From NCBI GenBank assembly GCA_947452295.1, contig CANGCK010000035.1, positions 1 through 37,106 on the forward strand: a DNA stretch of 37,106 nucleotides, given 5' to 3'. This stretch comes from Sphingobacteriia bacterium (lineage in GTDB: Bacteria > Bacteroidota > Bacteroidia > Chitinophagales > Chitinophagaceae). The position numbers were made by a program, and so were the translations under genes. Below, piece by piece: positions 25,592 to 34,419 of this stretch (position 1 is the stretch's first letter; each line of letters begins with the position of its first letter). The notes beneath the pieces are model-generated. The model was not told the DNA's origin, searched no databases, and saw only the letters and a list, made by a program, of their open reading frames with translations.

Positions 25592-25864
25592 TTGTGTAAG
25601 CACTGTGAAATATCAAAAAATCAATCGTTTAAAAGCTACTCAATAACCCGTGCTTTGGGTTATTTATTCATACCCCTTATAAAGATCTATCAATACATTA
25701 TATCTCCTGCAATAGGCCCTAAATGCCGATTTGTACCTACTTGCTCACAATATGGAGAGCAGGCACTTAAGAAATACGGATTATTTAAAGGAGGATGGCT
25801 ATTGCTAAAGCGACTTAGTAAATGCCGGCCTGGTGGGGGTGCTGGGTATGATCCATTAGTATAA
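25592..25864 (+). CDS. yidD: YidD membrane protein insertion efficiency factor
   Basis: A small protein of 90 residues. YidD signatures are IKIYQYIISPAIGPKCRFVPTC-type sequence with paired Cys, then SQYGEQALKKYG, then KRLSKCRPGGGAGYDPL. The amphipathic N-terminal segment associates with the inner membrane, where the family aids YidC-dependent insertion. The start is probably TTG at 25592, since there is no ATG in frame before the conserved region. The last codons and stop lie inside a 58-bp perfect palindrome. Confidence 0.92.
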   Translation: MCKHCEISKNQSFKSYSITRALGYLFIPLIKIYQYIISPAIGPKCRFVPTCSQYGEQALKKYGLFKGGWLLLKRLSKCRPGGGAGYDPLV

Positions 25865-25920
25865 TAAAATCTATACCGTCAGACCATGGTCTGACGGTAT
25901 AGATTTTATTATACTTTTTT
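25858..25920 (+). terminator. 58-bp perfect palindrome, terminator after yidD
   Basis: Bases 25858-25915 form a perfect palindrome with 29-nt arms centred on CCATGG, and a run of T follows to 25920. The arm contains ACCGTCAGACC. It can act as a terminator for yidD, and on the opposite strand for the lipoprotein gene ending at 25940. Its length is far beyond what termination requires. Confidence 0.8.
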
Positions 25921-25939
25921 AAAAGAATTAAATGAATAA

Positions 25940-26539
25940 TTATTGCTTGGGGGCAACTGTTAAAGCTTGCAGCTTAACAATCATTTCTCTAATTTCTTTT
26001 ATACTATAAAAACGATAAACTTCTGGTTCTTTTCCGTCTACCATTTCTGCTGAACGCATTTGGTGATATGGACCTACAACTTGTGCTGTATTGTTTTCGG
26101 ATATTTTTGTGGCTTGATTGGGGAGTATGAAAAAATTTCTGTTTGCTGCAGATACGTTTTTACCCTCCGACAATAAAATCAAAGAATCAATTTTTTGCTT
26201 TAATACTTCTTGCGTAAGCACATTTTGGGCTTTATCAGCTTTAGTATATTTCTGGTAACTGCCTATTATGGTATCATTCTTTACATTAATAATATATAAA
26301 CCATTTTCGAGCATTTCAACTGTTGCTTCACCATTAGGTGTAGTTAACTTAAAACTAACTTTTTTGCTGTTGATATTCAATATTTGTTCTTCATGACCAG
26401 CACCATCCTTAGATAATATGGTACCTGCATTTACATCTACTTCAGCAGCACCTTTGCTCATTACTACAATGGTTTTTGAATTATTGCTGCATGAAAGCAA
26501 CAACAAGCTCAAACTAAATCCGAATAATAATTTTTTCAT
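25940..26539 (-). CDS. Lipoprotein of unknown function
   Basis: Not recognised. The 199-residue protein has a lipoprotein signal (MKKLLFGFSLSLLLLSC, Cys17). The mature part has an N-terminal beta-rich region (about 22-90) with TPNGEATVEMLENGLYIINV, then a helical region and an NFFILPNQATKIS segment. The C-terminal HQMRSAEMVDGKEPEVYRFYSIKEIREMI is distinctive. No catalytic motif is visible. It stands alone between yidD (convergent) and the sod gene, whose terminator precedes it. Confidence 0.8.
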   Translation of the reverse strand: MKKLLFGFSLSLLLLSCSNNSKTIVVMSKGAAEVDVNAGTILSKDGAGHEEQILNINSKKVSFKLTTPNGEATVEMLENGLYIINVKNDTIIGSYQKYTKADKAQNVLTQEVLKQKIDSLILLSEGKNVSAANRNFFILPNQATKISENNTAQVVGPYHQMRSAEMVDGKEPEVYRFYSIKEIREMIVKLQALTVAPKQ

Positions 26540-26617
26540 TTTATTAATTTTAATAGTTAATACGTTGATCCTGTAAATATAGCTTATGCCTAATTATTAT
26601 TGACTATTAGGTAATAA

Positions 26618-26651
26618 ACAAAATAAAAAGAGTCTCACCATGTGAGACTCT
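26618..26651 (-). terminator. Terminator after superoxide dismutase gene
   Basis: AGAGTCTCAC (26629-26638) pairs with GTGAGACTCT (26642-26651) around a 3-nt loop. On the minus strand the stem is followed by TTTTTATTTT, a typical intrinsic terminator about 20 bp after the sod stop codon. Confidence 0.88.
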
Positions 26652-26671
26652 AAGATATATGAAGAACAATA

Positions 26672-27277
26672 TTATTTAGCAGCGTTGAAACGTTCTGCAA
26701 CTTTATTCCAGTTCACTACATTCCAAAATGCGGCTAAGTAATCTGCTCTGCGGTTTTGGTATTTAAGATAGTAAGCATGTTCCCAAACATCGGCACCTAA
26801 AATTGGTGTACCTTTTACTTCAGCAACATCCATTAATGGATTGTCTTGATTAGGTGTAGAAGAAATTACTAATTTACCATCAGCAACTAAAAGCCAAGCC
26901 CAACCACTACCGAAACGAGTCATTCCTGCTTGTGCAAACTTTTCTTTAAAAGCATCAAAACTACCGAAGCTAGCATCAATTGCTGCAGCTAAATCTGCCG
27001 ATGGTGTTCCACCTGCATTTGGTGCTAAACTCTCCCAAAAAAATGTATGGTTCCAATGACCACCACCATTGTTGCGAACTGCGGGGCTAATTGAACCAGC
27101 AACTTTTACTAATTCATCTAATGACTTTCCTTCATTAGGAGTGCCTGCTACAGCTTTATTTAAATTATCTACATAGGCCTGATGATGCTTACCGTGGTGA
27201 ATTTGCATGGTAGTGGTATCAATATGTGGCTCTAATGCTTCATGTGCATAAGGTAGGGGAGCTAGTGTAAATGACAT
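26672..27277 (-). CDS. sod: Iron/manganese superoxide dismutase
   Basis: Fe/Mn superoxide dismutase of 201 residues that converts superoxide to hydrogen peroxide and oxygen. The four metal ligands can be placed at His27 (MQIHHGKHH), His77 (GHWNHTFFW), Asp163 and His167 ([10 protein letters not shown]). [10 protein letters not shown] and the C-terminal [14 protein letters not shown] are typical. No signal peptide, so cytoplasmic. Metal preference cannot be settled from the sequence alone; many Bacteroidota enzymes use either metal. It is probably a single-gene transcript, with its own terminator. Confidence 0.96.
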   Translation of the reverse strand: MSFTLAPLPYAHEALEPHIDTTTMQIHHGKHHQAYVDNLNKAVAGTPNEGKSLDELVKVAGSISPAVRNNGGGHWNHTFFWESLAPNAGGTPSADLAAAIDASFGSFDAFKEKFAQAGMTRFGSGWAWLLVADGKLVISSTPNQDNPLMDVAEVKGTPILGADVWEHAYYLKYQNRRADYLAAFWNVVNWNKVAERFNAAK

Positions 27278-27315
27278 ATTTTTTATAGTTTAATGATTAG
27301 ATAATTGATTTCTTG

Positions 27316-27323
27316 CAAATTTA
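27316..27323 (-). promoter_or_regulatory. Candidate -7 promoter box for sod
   Basis: Read on the minus strand, TAAATTTG fits TAnnTTTG and lies 38 bp upstream of the sod start codon. No TTTG is found at the expected -33 position. Confidence 0.38.
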
Positions 27324-27385
27324 GTGCAGTAAATCTTTTAAGTTGTGTTAAGGTATAATTTTGTTTCTTAATTCGTAAAATTAAG

Positions 27386-27417
27386 CATACTGGTCTGACG
27401 GTGGTCTGACCAGTATG
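27386..27417. repeat. Inverted repeat sharing a 12-mer with the yidD palindrome
   Basis: CATACTGGTCTGAC and GTCTGACCAGTATG form a 14-bp stem with one T-T mismatch and a GGTG loop. The sequence TGGTCTGACGGT (27391-27402) is identical to 25887-25898 in the yidD palindrome. It lies past the tadA end; the T run sits on the plus-strand side, so it is not an obvious tadA terminator. Confidence 0.7.
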
Positions 27418-27446
27418 TATTTTTTTACATTAAATTATTCTAAGTT

Positions 27447-27893
27447 TTATCGTTTAGACCTGAAAAAAGACTTCATTAAAAAGGAACAATCGGCTTCTAA
27501 AATACCGCTCACCAATTCTGTTTTTGGATGAAAAGGCCAGTTGGTGTTTGTGAGGTGTTTATAACCATTTTTTTCATCGGAGGCGCCATAAACCACTTTA
27601 CCTATTTTTCCCCAATACAATGCTCCGCAGCACATTATACAGGGCTCTACAGTAACATATAAAGTAGCATCGGGTAAATATTTGGCTCCTAATGAACTAT
27701 AGGCAGATGTTAGTGCTAAAATTTCAGCATGTGCCGTTGAGTCATTTAACAACTCAACTTGATTATGAGCCCGGGCAATAATGGTATTGTTTAATACCAC
27801 TATTGCGCCAACGGGAACCTCATCTGCCTCATAGGCTAATTGTGCTTCTTTCAATGCATGCTGCATAAAATATTCATCGTTATGCAGTTGCAT
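27447..27893 (-). CDS. tadA: tRNA-specific adenosine deaminase (CMP/dCMP deaminase fold)
   Basis: Zinc deaminase of 148 residues. The active site is visible as HAE (His55, Glu57) and PCIMC (Cys85, Cys88), with the conserved N-terminal VPVGAIVVLNNTIIARAHN. This is the TadA pattern, the enzyme that makes inosine at the tRNA wobble position; guanine-deaminase-like nucleoside deaminases share the fold, so some doubt remains. It starts 3 bp after the DUF1080 gene stop and is probably co-transcribed with it, although the functions look unrelated. Confidence 0.85.
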   Translation of the reverse strand: MQLHNDEYFMQHALKEAQLAYEADEVPVGAIVVLNNTIIARAHNQVELLNDSTAHAEILALTSAYSSLGAKYLPDATLYVTVEPCIMCCGALYWGKIGKVVYGASDEKNGYKHLTNTNWPFHPKTELVSGILEADCSFLMKSFFRSKR

Positions 27894-27896
27894 TTT

Positions 27897-28598
27897 TTAT
27901 AAATTTTTGATTACTATATTTCTATACCAAACGTCATCGCCATGATCTTGTAAAGACACATGACCGCTAAATACTTTACCAAAATCGGGCATATCTTTAA
28001 ATTTGCTTCCAGCAATTAGGCTTTTCCAATTATCATCGCCATAAGTTGTAGAAACAATATCAATGCCATTCAATTTAAAATGAAGCTTACCATGATCTGC
28101 AATGATTTCAGCTAAGTTCCACTCGCCTACAGGTTTGGTAACAATACTGCTTGCAGCAATTAAATCATACAAATCACCTGCTTTGTGTTTGTAAATTTTT
28201 CCGTCGTTATGGCCATCAGTATCTAACACTTGCATTTCTGGTCCGGTAAACCATACATTGTCGAATTTAGCCGGATTGTCTTGTACAAAGAAAATAATCC
28301 CACTATTTCCTTTTGGTGAAATCCTCCATTCTAATTTCAAATGAAAATTTTCAAATGAAGCATCTGTAACCAAATCGCCACCTTTCAAGGCCGGATTTGC
28401 TTTTTTAGCAGCAGCATCTAAATGAAGTGTGCCATCCTCTACTTTCCAGGCATCACCTGCCTTTGTTTCTTTGTAAGAATGCCAACCCTTTGTTGTTTTT
28501 CCGTCAAACAATGAAATCCATTTTTCGGGCTTTGGTTTTGCCGGTGAAAAAAAGAATGCATTGATTAACAAAATGATAGCGGTTAAAATAGGATACAT
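27897..28598 (-). CDS. Secreted DUF1080 (3-keto-disaccharide hydrolase) protein
   Basis: The 233-residue protein has an N-terminal signal peptide (about 1-18), then a single DUF1080 concanavalin-like domain: WISLFDGKTTKGWHSY, the LKLEWRISPKGNSGIIFFVQ core, GPEMQVLDTDGHNDGK, GEWNLAEIIADHGKLHFKLNG and the final SGHVSLQDHGDDVWYRNIVIK. DUF1080 members act on 3-keto-glycosides in known cases. It lies 10 bp after a cytochrome c gene and near GMC oxidoreductase and TIM-barrel isomerase genes, which supports a role in oxidative glycoside breakdown in the periplasm. Confidence 0.9.
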   Translation of the reverse strand: MYPILTAIILLINAFFFSPAKPKPEKWISLFDGKTTKGWHSYKETKAGDAWKVEDGTLHLDAAAKKANPALKGGDLVTDASFENFHLKLEWRISPKGNSGIIFFVQDNPAKFDNVWFTGPEMQVLDTDGHNDGKIYKHKAGDLYDLIAASSIVTKPVGEWNLAEIIADHGKLHFKLNGIDIVSTTYGDDNWKSLIAGSKFKDMPDFGKVFSGHVSLQDHGDDVWYRNIVIKNL

Positions 28599-28608
28599 AG
28601 TGGTTTAT

Positions 28609-28998
28609 TTATTTTTTTAATAATAGAACGTATTTCACCATTTGCTTAGCATCGTCTTCAGTAATTTGTGGGTGCGGTGTCATTGGAATGGCACCCCATA
28701 CCCCGCTGCCACCTTTAATAACTTTTGATGCCAGTAAAGCAACATTTTCATCAGTATTTTCATACTTATTAGCAACATCTTGGTATGCAGGCCCAATATT
28801 TTTTTCTTTCACCTTATGGCAGGTTAAACAATCTGATTTGCCAATTAATTCCAAGCCTTTTTGATAGTCTGGGTTACTACTTAAATCATTGGTTGCTGCA
28901 GGAGTTGCTGTTGCAGCTTTTTCCTCCGTTTTGCTAGCTCCATTACCGCATGCTACTGCCAATGCGGCCATTCCGATAACAATTAAATATTTTTTCAA
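28609..28998 (-). CDS. Monohaem cytochrome c lipoprotein
   Basis: Class I cytochrome c of 129 residues. A lipoprotein signal with Cys17 (ALAVAC) is followed by an Ala/Thr/Lys-rich linker and a c-type domain. That domain has the haem motif C57-L-T-C60-H61, KNIGPAYQDVANKY, and the probable distal ligand Met106 in IPMTPHPQI. It should be membrane-anchored on the periplasmic side and accept electrons. It heads the unit with DUF1080 and tadA, and could be the electron acceptor for the GMC dehydrogenase encoded about 3.7 kb away. That link is inference. Confidence 0.92.
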   Translation of the reverse strand: MKKYLIVIGMAALAVACGNGASKTEEKAATATPAATNDLSSNPDYQKGLELIGKSDCLTCHKVKEKNIGPAYQDVANKYENTDENVALLASKVIKGGSGVWGAIPMTPHPQITEDDAKQMVKYVLLLKK

Positions 28999-29150
28999 AG
29001 CGTAAATTTTAGGGTTCTAAGTTAGGTATTTAATAGCGTTGAATGTCAAATATTTCCATAATTATCAAACCATCCATCAAATTAAACGAATGACTAACAT
29101 AGATTATTTAAACAACCGTTTGATTCATTCCTTCACCAATAAATTAGTGC

Positions 29151-29177
29151 AAAAAAAGGCGAAGAATTTTCTTCGCC
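29151..29177 (-). terminator. Terminator after the Gfo/isomerase operon
   Basis: GGCGAAGAA (29158-29166) pairs with TTCTTCGCC (29169-29177), and on the minus strand the stem runs into TTTTTTT. It lies 12 bp past the isomerase stop codon. Confidence 0.88.
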
Positions 29178-29189
29178 CTATCGTACATT

Positions 29190-30242
29190 TTATAATCCAA
29201 GTAGTTTTTTATTAAATGCTTCATCATTACCGGTACCTGCAAAATCATCAAAAGTTTTATCGGTTACTGCAATGATGTGTTCTTTAATAAATGGCGCACC
29301 TTCTGCTGCACCTGTTTCTGGGTGTTTAATTGCACATTCCCATTCCATTACTGCCCAACCCGTGTAATTATATTGGGCTAGTTTGCTGAAAATGGCTTTG
29401 AAATCTACCTGACCATCTCCAAGCGACCTAAATCTACCTGCGCGGTTAATCCAACTTTGGTAACCACCATATACACCTTGTTTGCCGGTAGGATTAAATT
29501 CCGCATCTTTTACATGAAACATTTTAATGCGTTCATGATAATGGTCTATATATGCTTTATAATCTAAGCATTGTAGTACAAAGTGAGAGGGATCATATAA
29601 TAAACATGCACGTTTGTGGTGGTTTACTTTGTCTAGAAACATTTCATAAGTAACGCCATCATGCAAATCTTCACCTGGATGAATTTCATAACAAAGGTCA
29701 ACCCCATTTTCATCAAATACATTGAGAATAGGTAACCAGCGATTGGCCAATTCAGTAAAACCTGTTTCTACCAATCCAGCTGGGCGTTGAGGCCAAGGGT
29801 AAACTGTTTGCCAAAGCAGTGCGCCACTAAAAGTAGCATGGGCATTCAATCCTAAATTAGCAGATGCTTTTGCAGCATATTTTAATTGTTGAACAGCCCA
29901 TTCGGTTCTTGCTTTTGCGTTTCCTCTAACATTTTCGGGTGCAAATCCATCAAACAAGCTGTCGTAAGCTGGGTTTACAGCTACCAATTGCCCTTGTAAA
30001 TGGGTAGATAATTCCGTAATTTTTAATCCAGCCGATTCTACAACACCTCTAATTTCGTCGGCATAACTTTTACTTTCAGCGGCTTTTTGTAAGTCAATGC
30101 AACGAGCGTCCCATGAAGGAATCTGTACGCCAGTAAAACCTAAAGAAGCTGCCCATTTGCAAATGGATGCCAAAGAATTAAATGGCGCAATATCGCCCAT
30201 AAATTGGGCTAAAAAGATACCCGGTCCTTGTATGTTTGTCAT
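29190..30242 (-). CDS. Sugar phosphate isomerase/epimerase-type TIM-barrel protein (cytoplasmic)
   Basis: The 350-residue protein of the xylose-isomerase-like / AP-endonuclease-2 TIM-barrel family. Visible metal-site segments are LCYEIHPGEDLHDG, CLLYDPSHFVLQ, IKMFHVKDAEF and the late VMEWECA. The start at 30242 (MTNIQGPG) is preferred to a TTG/ATG nine codons upstream because the conserved sequence begins there. It has no signal peptide, unlike the two similar proteins on the other side of the locus. It follows the Gfo/Idh/MocA gene by 33 bp and likely acts on the same sugar or keto-sugar substrate. Confidence 0.88.
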   Translation of the reverse strand: MTNIQGPGIFLAQFMGDIAPFNSLASICKWAASLGFTGVQIPSWDARCIDLQKAAESKSYADEIRGVVESAGLKITELSTHLQGQLVAVNPAYDSLFDGFAPENVRGNAKARTEWAVQQLKYAAKASANLGLNAHATFSGALLWQTVYPWPQRPAGLVETGFTELANRWLPILNVFDENGVDLCYEIHPGEDLHDGVTYEMFLDKVNHHKRACLLYDPSHFVLQCLDYKAYIDHYHERIKMFHVKDAEFNPTGKQGVYGGYQSWINRAGRFRSLGDGQVDFKAIFSKLAQYNYTGWAVMEWECAIKHPETGAAEGAPFIKEHIIAVTDKTFDDFAGTGNDEAFNKKLLGL

Positions 30243-30275
30243 AATATAAAATCTTTTGTTGTGGTACAAGCTTTT

Positions 30276-31442
30276 TTAAATGGTGTAAGTCGTCCATTTT
30301 AATTCTGATTGTGCAGATGCAACCACATTGTCAATAAATGCCATTCCACGAATCCCATCTTCTACGGTAGGAAAATCCAATGCTTCTTTAGCAGGAGTTT
30401 CACCATTCATTTTTGCAGTAAGTGTAGTCGCAAAATTTTTGTAGATATTGGCAAATGCTTCTAAATAACCTTCCGGATGACCACCTGGCGTTCTACAATT
30501 ACCAGTGGCATAGGTAGATAGACGATCGGTGTAGTTACCTCCTGCTCTCAATATTTGTGTTGGTTGATCTAACCATTTCACCAATAGAGTATTGGGTTCC
30601 ATTTGAGCCCATTCTAATCCGCCCTTCTCACCATAGATCCTTATTTTTAACGCATTTTCTTCACCGGCTGCTACTTGTGAAGCCATCAATACACCTGCAG
30701 CACCGTTATCAAATCGCAATAAAACACTACCATCGTCATCTAATAATCTGCCTTCCACCATTGTATTTAAATCGGCACACAATTGTGTGATTTTAGATCC
30801 GGTAATATATTCTGCCAAGTGTGCGGCATGGGTACCAATATCACCCATACAACCACTTTTTCCCGATTTTTTTGGATCCGTTCTCCAGGCTGCTTGTGCA
30901 TTCCCTTCTCTTTCACTGAGTTTACTTAACCAGCCTTGTGGATACTCTACCCATACTTTTCTTATTTTACCTAGTACATTATCTGCCACCATGGCCTTCG
31001 CCTGCTTTACCAATGGATAACCTGAATAAGTATGCGTAAGGCAGAGGATTAAACCAGTTTCTTCCAACTTTGCTTTCAGTTGCTTAGCTTCCTCCAAAGT
31101 AAAAGTGATAGGTTTTTCAATCACCACATTAAATCCATGTTCCAGCGCCATCATTGCCGGGGCAAAGTGCGCAAAATTGGGTGTAACAATAGTTACAAAA
31201 TCCATGCGTTGATCTGCTGGCAAAGCTGCTTCCTTGGTAATCATTTCATCAAATGTCAGATAAATCCTTTCTTTAGGTAAAAACAGCATTTCGCCCGATT
31301 CTTGGGCAATTGTAGGGTTAATACTCAATGCGCCACAAACCAATTCAATCATTCCATCCATATTGGCTGCAAATCGATGGATAGCACCTATAAAAGCGTC
31401 TTTTCCTCCACCTACCATGCCCATTCTTAATTTTCTTCCCAT
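30276..31442 (-). CDS. Gfo/Idh/MocA-family NAD(P)-dependent oxidoreductase
   Basis: The 388-residue oxidoreductase has a Rossmann start (RMGMVGGGKDAFIGAIHR), the family motif EKPITFT, and the catalytic-region DIGTHAAHLAEYITG. The C-terminal alpha/beta domain runs through LRIYGEKGGLEW, GHPEGYLEAFANIYK and the final VEDGIRGMAFIDNVV. It oxidises or reduces sugars or keto-sugars using a nicotinamide cofactor in the cytoplasm. It is first in the two-gene minus-strand unit with the isomerase, and is divergent from the isomerase-GMC set at 31684. Confidence 0.93.
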   Translation of the reverse strand: MGRKLRMGMVGGGKDAFIGAIHRFAANMDGMIELVCGALSINPTIAQESGEMLFLPKERIYLTFDEMITKEAALPADQRMDFVTIVTPNFAHFAPAMMALEHGFNVVIEKPITFTLEEAKQLKAKLEETGLILCLTHTYSGYPLVKQAKAMVADNVLGKIRKVWVEYPQGWLSKLSEREGNAQAAWRTDPKKSGKSGCMGDIGTHAAHLAEYITGSKITQLCADLNTMVEGRLLDDDGSVLLRFDNGAAGVLMASQVAAGEENALKIRIYGEKGGLEWAQMEPNTLLVKWLDQPTQILRAGGNYTDRLSTYATGNCRTPGGHPEGYLEAFANIYKNFATTLTAKMNGETPAKEALDFPTVEDGIRGMAFIDNVVASAQSELKWTTYTI

Positions 31443-31683
31443 TGTATATAGTTTTTAAAATTTGTATGATTGATTTAAAAGTAAAAAATAATTGTGGATT
31501 ATGCAGGTAATTTTTATACAGATGTGTATTTTCTACGCAACAAATATTATATTTAGTGTTCAAATTGGCGCTTTATTAATAACCATTTTAATGGGTTAAT
31601 TTGTTGATCAATTTGTACAAGAAATAATTAACGATTGTCTAAATTTTTGTTCATACAAGCAAAATCAATAAATAGTATACAAA

Positions 31684-32565
31684 ATGAAACAGCCTTCAAA
31701 TAGAAGAAAAATGATTAAGCATATTCTTACGGGTTCTGCAGTAGTGGCTGCAACCCCTTTTGTCCCATCAATCGCTTCTTCAGTAGCTATCAATAAAAAG
31801 CTAAAAGGAAACATCAATCATAGTGTTTGTAAATGGTGTTTTGATGGAATTAGTTTAGAAGATTTAAGTATTGCAGCAAAAAAAATTGGCATTACAGCTA
31901 TTGATTTAGTAGGACCATCAGGGTGGGAAACACTTAAAAAACACGGGCTTGATTCGAGTATGTGTAACGGCGCAGAAATTAGTTTAGTGAAAGGTTGGAA
32001 TGACCCTCAATACCATACAACATTAATCGAAAGTTATACAAAACATATTGATTTGGTGGCAGATGCCGGCTATAAAAACTTAATTTGTTTTAGTGGCAAT
32101 AGAAATGGAATGGATGATATGGTGGGACTAAAAAACTGCGTAGCAGGGCTTAAGCAAATAATGCCGCATGCTGAAAAAAGAGGGGTAATTATTCATATGG
32201 AGCTGCTAAATAGCAAAGTAGATCATAAAGATTATATGTGCGATAAGTCGGCATGGGGTGTTGAACTTTGCAAGCAGTTGGGATCTCCAAATTTTAAATT
32301 GCTGTACGATATTTATCACATGCAAGTAGATGAAGGCGATGTAATACATACTATTCAACAGCATCATCAATATTTTGGTCACTACCATACTGCAGGAGTA
32401 CCTGGCCGAAATGAAATTGATGAAACACAAGAATTGAATTATCCTGCAATTATGCGCGCTATTGTTGCAACCGGATTTAAAGGATATGTTGCACAAGAAT
32501 TTATTCCTAGAGCAGCCAATAAATTAGACTCATTAAATAAAGCAGTACGGATTTGTGATGTTTAA
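31684..32565 (+). CDS. Exported TIM-barrel sugar isomerase-like protein (hydroxypyruvate isomerase type)
   Basis: The 293-residue TIM-barrel protein has a twin-arginine-like signal (NRRKMIKHILTGSAVVAATPF, about 6-27). The barrel shows HSVCKWCFDGISLEDL, IIHMELLNSKVD, KLLYDIYHMQVDEGDV, HYHTAGVPGRNEIDE and YVAQEFIP, typical of hydroxypyruvate-isomerase-like proteins with a divalent-metal Glu/Asp/His/Glu site. Export in folded form suggests action on periplasmic keto-sugars rather than hydroxypyruvate. It precedes the GMC gene by 139 bp, transcribed the same way. Confidence 0.88.
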   Translation: MKQPSNRRKMIKHILTGSAVVAATPFVPSIASSVAINKKLKGNINHSVCKWCFDGISLEDLSIAAKKIGITAIDLVGPSGWETLKKHGLDSSMCNGAEISLVKGWNDPQYHTTLIESYTKHIDLVADAGYKNLICFSGNRNGMDDMVGLKNCVAGLKQIMPHAEKRGVIIHMELLNSKVDHKDYMCDKSAWGVELCKQLGSPNFKLLYDIYHMQVDEGDVIHTIQQHHQYFGHYHTAGVPGRNEIDETQELNYPAIMRAIVATGFKGYVAQEFIPRAANKLDSLNKAVRICDV

Positions 32566-32704
32566 ATAGTGAGCGGAAATCAACAATTTAATAATATAAT
32601 AAAGACAACATACTTGTTTCTACAATATTTAAAAATTAAAAAACCTCTTAAGGAGCGATACATTTAATAGGTGCGAATCATTTATAAAATAACACATAAT
32701 AAAC

Positions 32705-34384
32705 ATGGCGGAACAAAATTTTGATGCAATTGTAATTGGCTCAGGAATTAGTGGAGGCTGGGCTGCGAAAGAACTTACCGAAAAAGGTCTTAAAGTATTG
32801 ATGCTCGAAAGAGGACGTAATATTGAGCATGTAAAAGATTACGTAAATGCTAACAAAGAAGATTGGGACTATCCACATCATGATAGAAAAACGCAGGAAA
32901 TGATTGCGAATAATCCTGTTCGTAACAGAGATTACCCTTTAAATGAAAAAACCTACGAAATGTGGGTGGAGGAAAAAGAAAGTCCTTATGTAGAAGTTAA
33001 AAGATACGATTGGTTTCGTGGTTACCATGTTGGAGGTCGTTCACTAATGTGGGGTAGACAAAGTTATCGTTGGAGTGATTTGGATTTTGAAGCCAATGCA
33101 AAAGATGGTATAGCTGTTGATTGGCCGGTGCGATACAAGGATATTGAGCCATGGTATGATTATGTTGAAAAATTTGCCGGAATAAGTGGCAACAGAGATG
33201 GAATTCCAGTTTTACCGGATGGACAGTTTATGCCTCCAATGGAAATGAATTGTGTAGAAAAAGATGTAGCTAAAAGATTAAAAGAATTTTACAAAAATCA
33301 GCGCTCCATGATTATTGGTCGCGTTGCAAATATCACACAACCACTTGAAGGAAGAACTAATTGTCAGTATAGAAATAAATGTTGGCTGGGTTGTCCATTT
33401 GGTGCTTACTTCAGCACGCAATCTTCTACATTGCCGGCTGCAATGAAAACAGGTAACCTTACACTTCGCCCATGGAGTATTGTTACTAAAATTTTATACG
33501 ATAAAGACAAGAAAAAAGCAACAGGCGTAGAAGTATTGGATGCAGAAACGAACAAAACATATGTGTACAATGCAAAAATTATTTTCTTAAACGCCTCAAC
33601 ATTAAACTCATCATGGATATTAATGAACTCTGCAACTGATGTGTGGGAAGGTGGTTTAGGCAGTAGTAGTGGCGAGTTGGGACATAATATTATGGATCAT
33701 CATTTAGGTGTAGGTGCAGGTGGAAGAGTAGAAGGGTATGAAGATAAATATATTTTTGGAAGAAGAGCCAATGGCATTTATGTGCCACGTTATAGAAATG
33801 TAGGTGCCGATAAACGCAACTATAAACGTGGCTTTGGTTACCAGGGCGGTGCAGGAAGAGAAGGATGGGGACGAGAATTAGCAGAGTTAAGCATTGGTGG
33901 TGATTTTAAGGATGCATTGTTAGAACCGGGTAGTTGGACAATGGGCATTATGGGCTTTGGTGAAGTATTACCTGATCATGCCAATTTTGCCACCATCGAT
34001 AAAACGGTTAAAGACAAATGGGGATTGAATGTATTAAAGATCGATGCCGAGTTGAAAGACAATGAAAAGAAAATGCGGATAGATATGCAAGCCGATGCAA
34101 TTGAAATGCTTACTAACGCAGGCATTAAAAATGTAAAAGGATACGATGGCAATGGAGTTCTAGGTAGAGGTATTCATGAAATGGGAACTGCACGTATGGG
34201 CGCAGATCCAAAAACATCGGTAGTAAATAAGCACAATCAAATTTGGGATGCACCTAATGTATTTGTAACTGATGGATCATTCATGACATCATCTGCCTGT
34301 GTAAATCCATCATTAACTTATATGGCATTTACTGCACGTGCAGCCGATTTTGCTGTGAGTGAATTGAAAAAAGGAAATTTATAA
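32705..34384 (+). CDS. GMC-family FAD-dependent sugar dehydrogenase with Fe-S-type Cys motif
   Basis: Flavoprotein of 559 residues that oxidises sugars or glycosides. FAD-binding G12-x-G14-x-x-G17 (AIVIGSGISGGW) and LMLERGR come first, then VGGRSLMWGRQSYRW. The C-terminal GMC block is GRGIHEMGTARMG followed by VFVTDGSFMTSSACVNPSLT. A C220-x5-C226-x3-C230-P motif matches the 3Fe-4S-bearing subunits of bacterial FAD glucose and fructose dehydrogenases. There is no signal peptide. The next gene (35 bp on) encodes a Tat-signal small subunit, the known hitch-hiker export partner. Electrons probably go to a cytochrome c; the sugar substrate is not predictable. Confidence 0.93.
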   Translation: MAEQNFDAIVIGSGISGGWAAKELTEKGLKVLMLERGRNIEHVKDYVNANKEDWDYPHHDRKTQEMIANNPVRNRDYPLNEKTYEMWVEEKESPYVEVKRYDWFRGYHVGGRSLMWGRQSYRWSDLDFEANAKDGIAVDWPVRYKDIEPWYDYVEKFAGISGNRDGIPVLPDGQFMPPMEMNCVEKDVAKRLKEFYKNQRSMIIGRVANITQPLEGRTNCQYRNKCWLGCPFGAYFSTQSSTLPAAMKTGNLTLRPWSIVTKILYDKDKKKATGVEVLDAETNKTYVYNAKIIFLNASTLNSSWILMNSATDVWEGGLGSSSGELGHNIMDHHLGVGAGGRVEGYEDKYIFGRRANGIYVPRYRNVGADKRNYKRGFGYQGGAGREGWGRELAELSIGGDFKDALLEPGSWTMGIMGFGEVLPDHANFATIDKTVKDKWGLNVLKIDAELKDNEKKMRIDMQADAIEMLTNAGIKNVKGYDGNGVLGRGIHEMGTARMGADPKTSVVNKHNQIWDAPNVFVTDGSFMTSSACVNPSLTYMAFTARAADFAVSELKKGNL

Positions 34385-34419
34385 TTTGAAATAAAGACGA
34401 TCACCATAAAAAGAGTATC

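Noticed and set aside
31443..31683. Divergent promoter region between the Gfo and isomerase genes
   Set aside because: No convincing TTTG/TAnnTTTG pair or operator palindrome could be placed, so no site is annotated.
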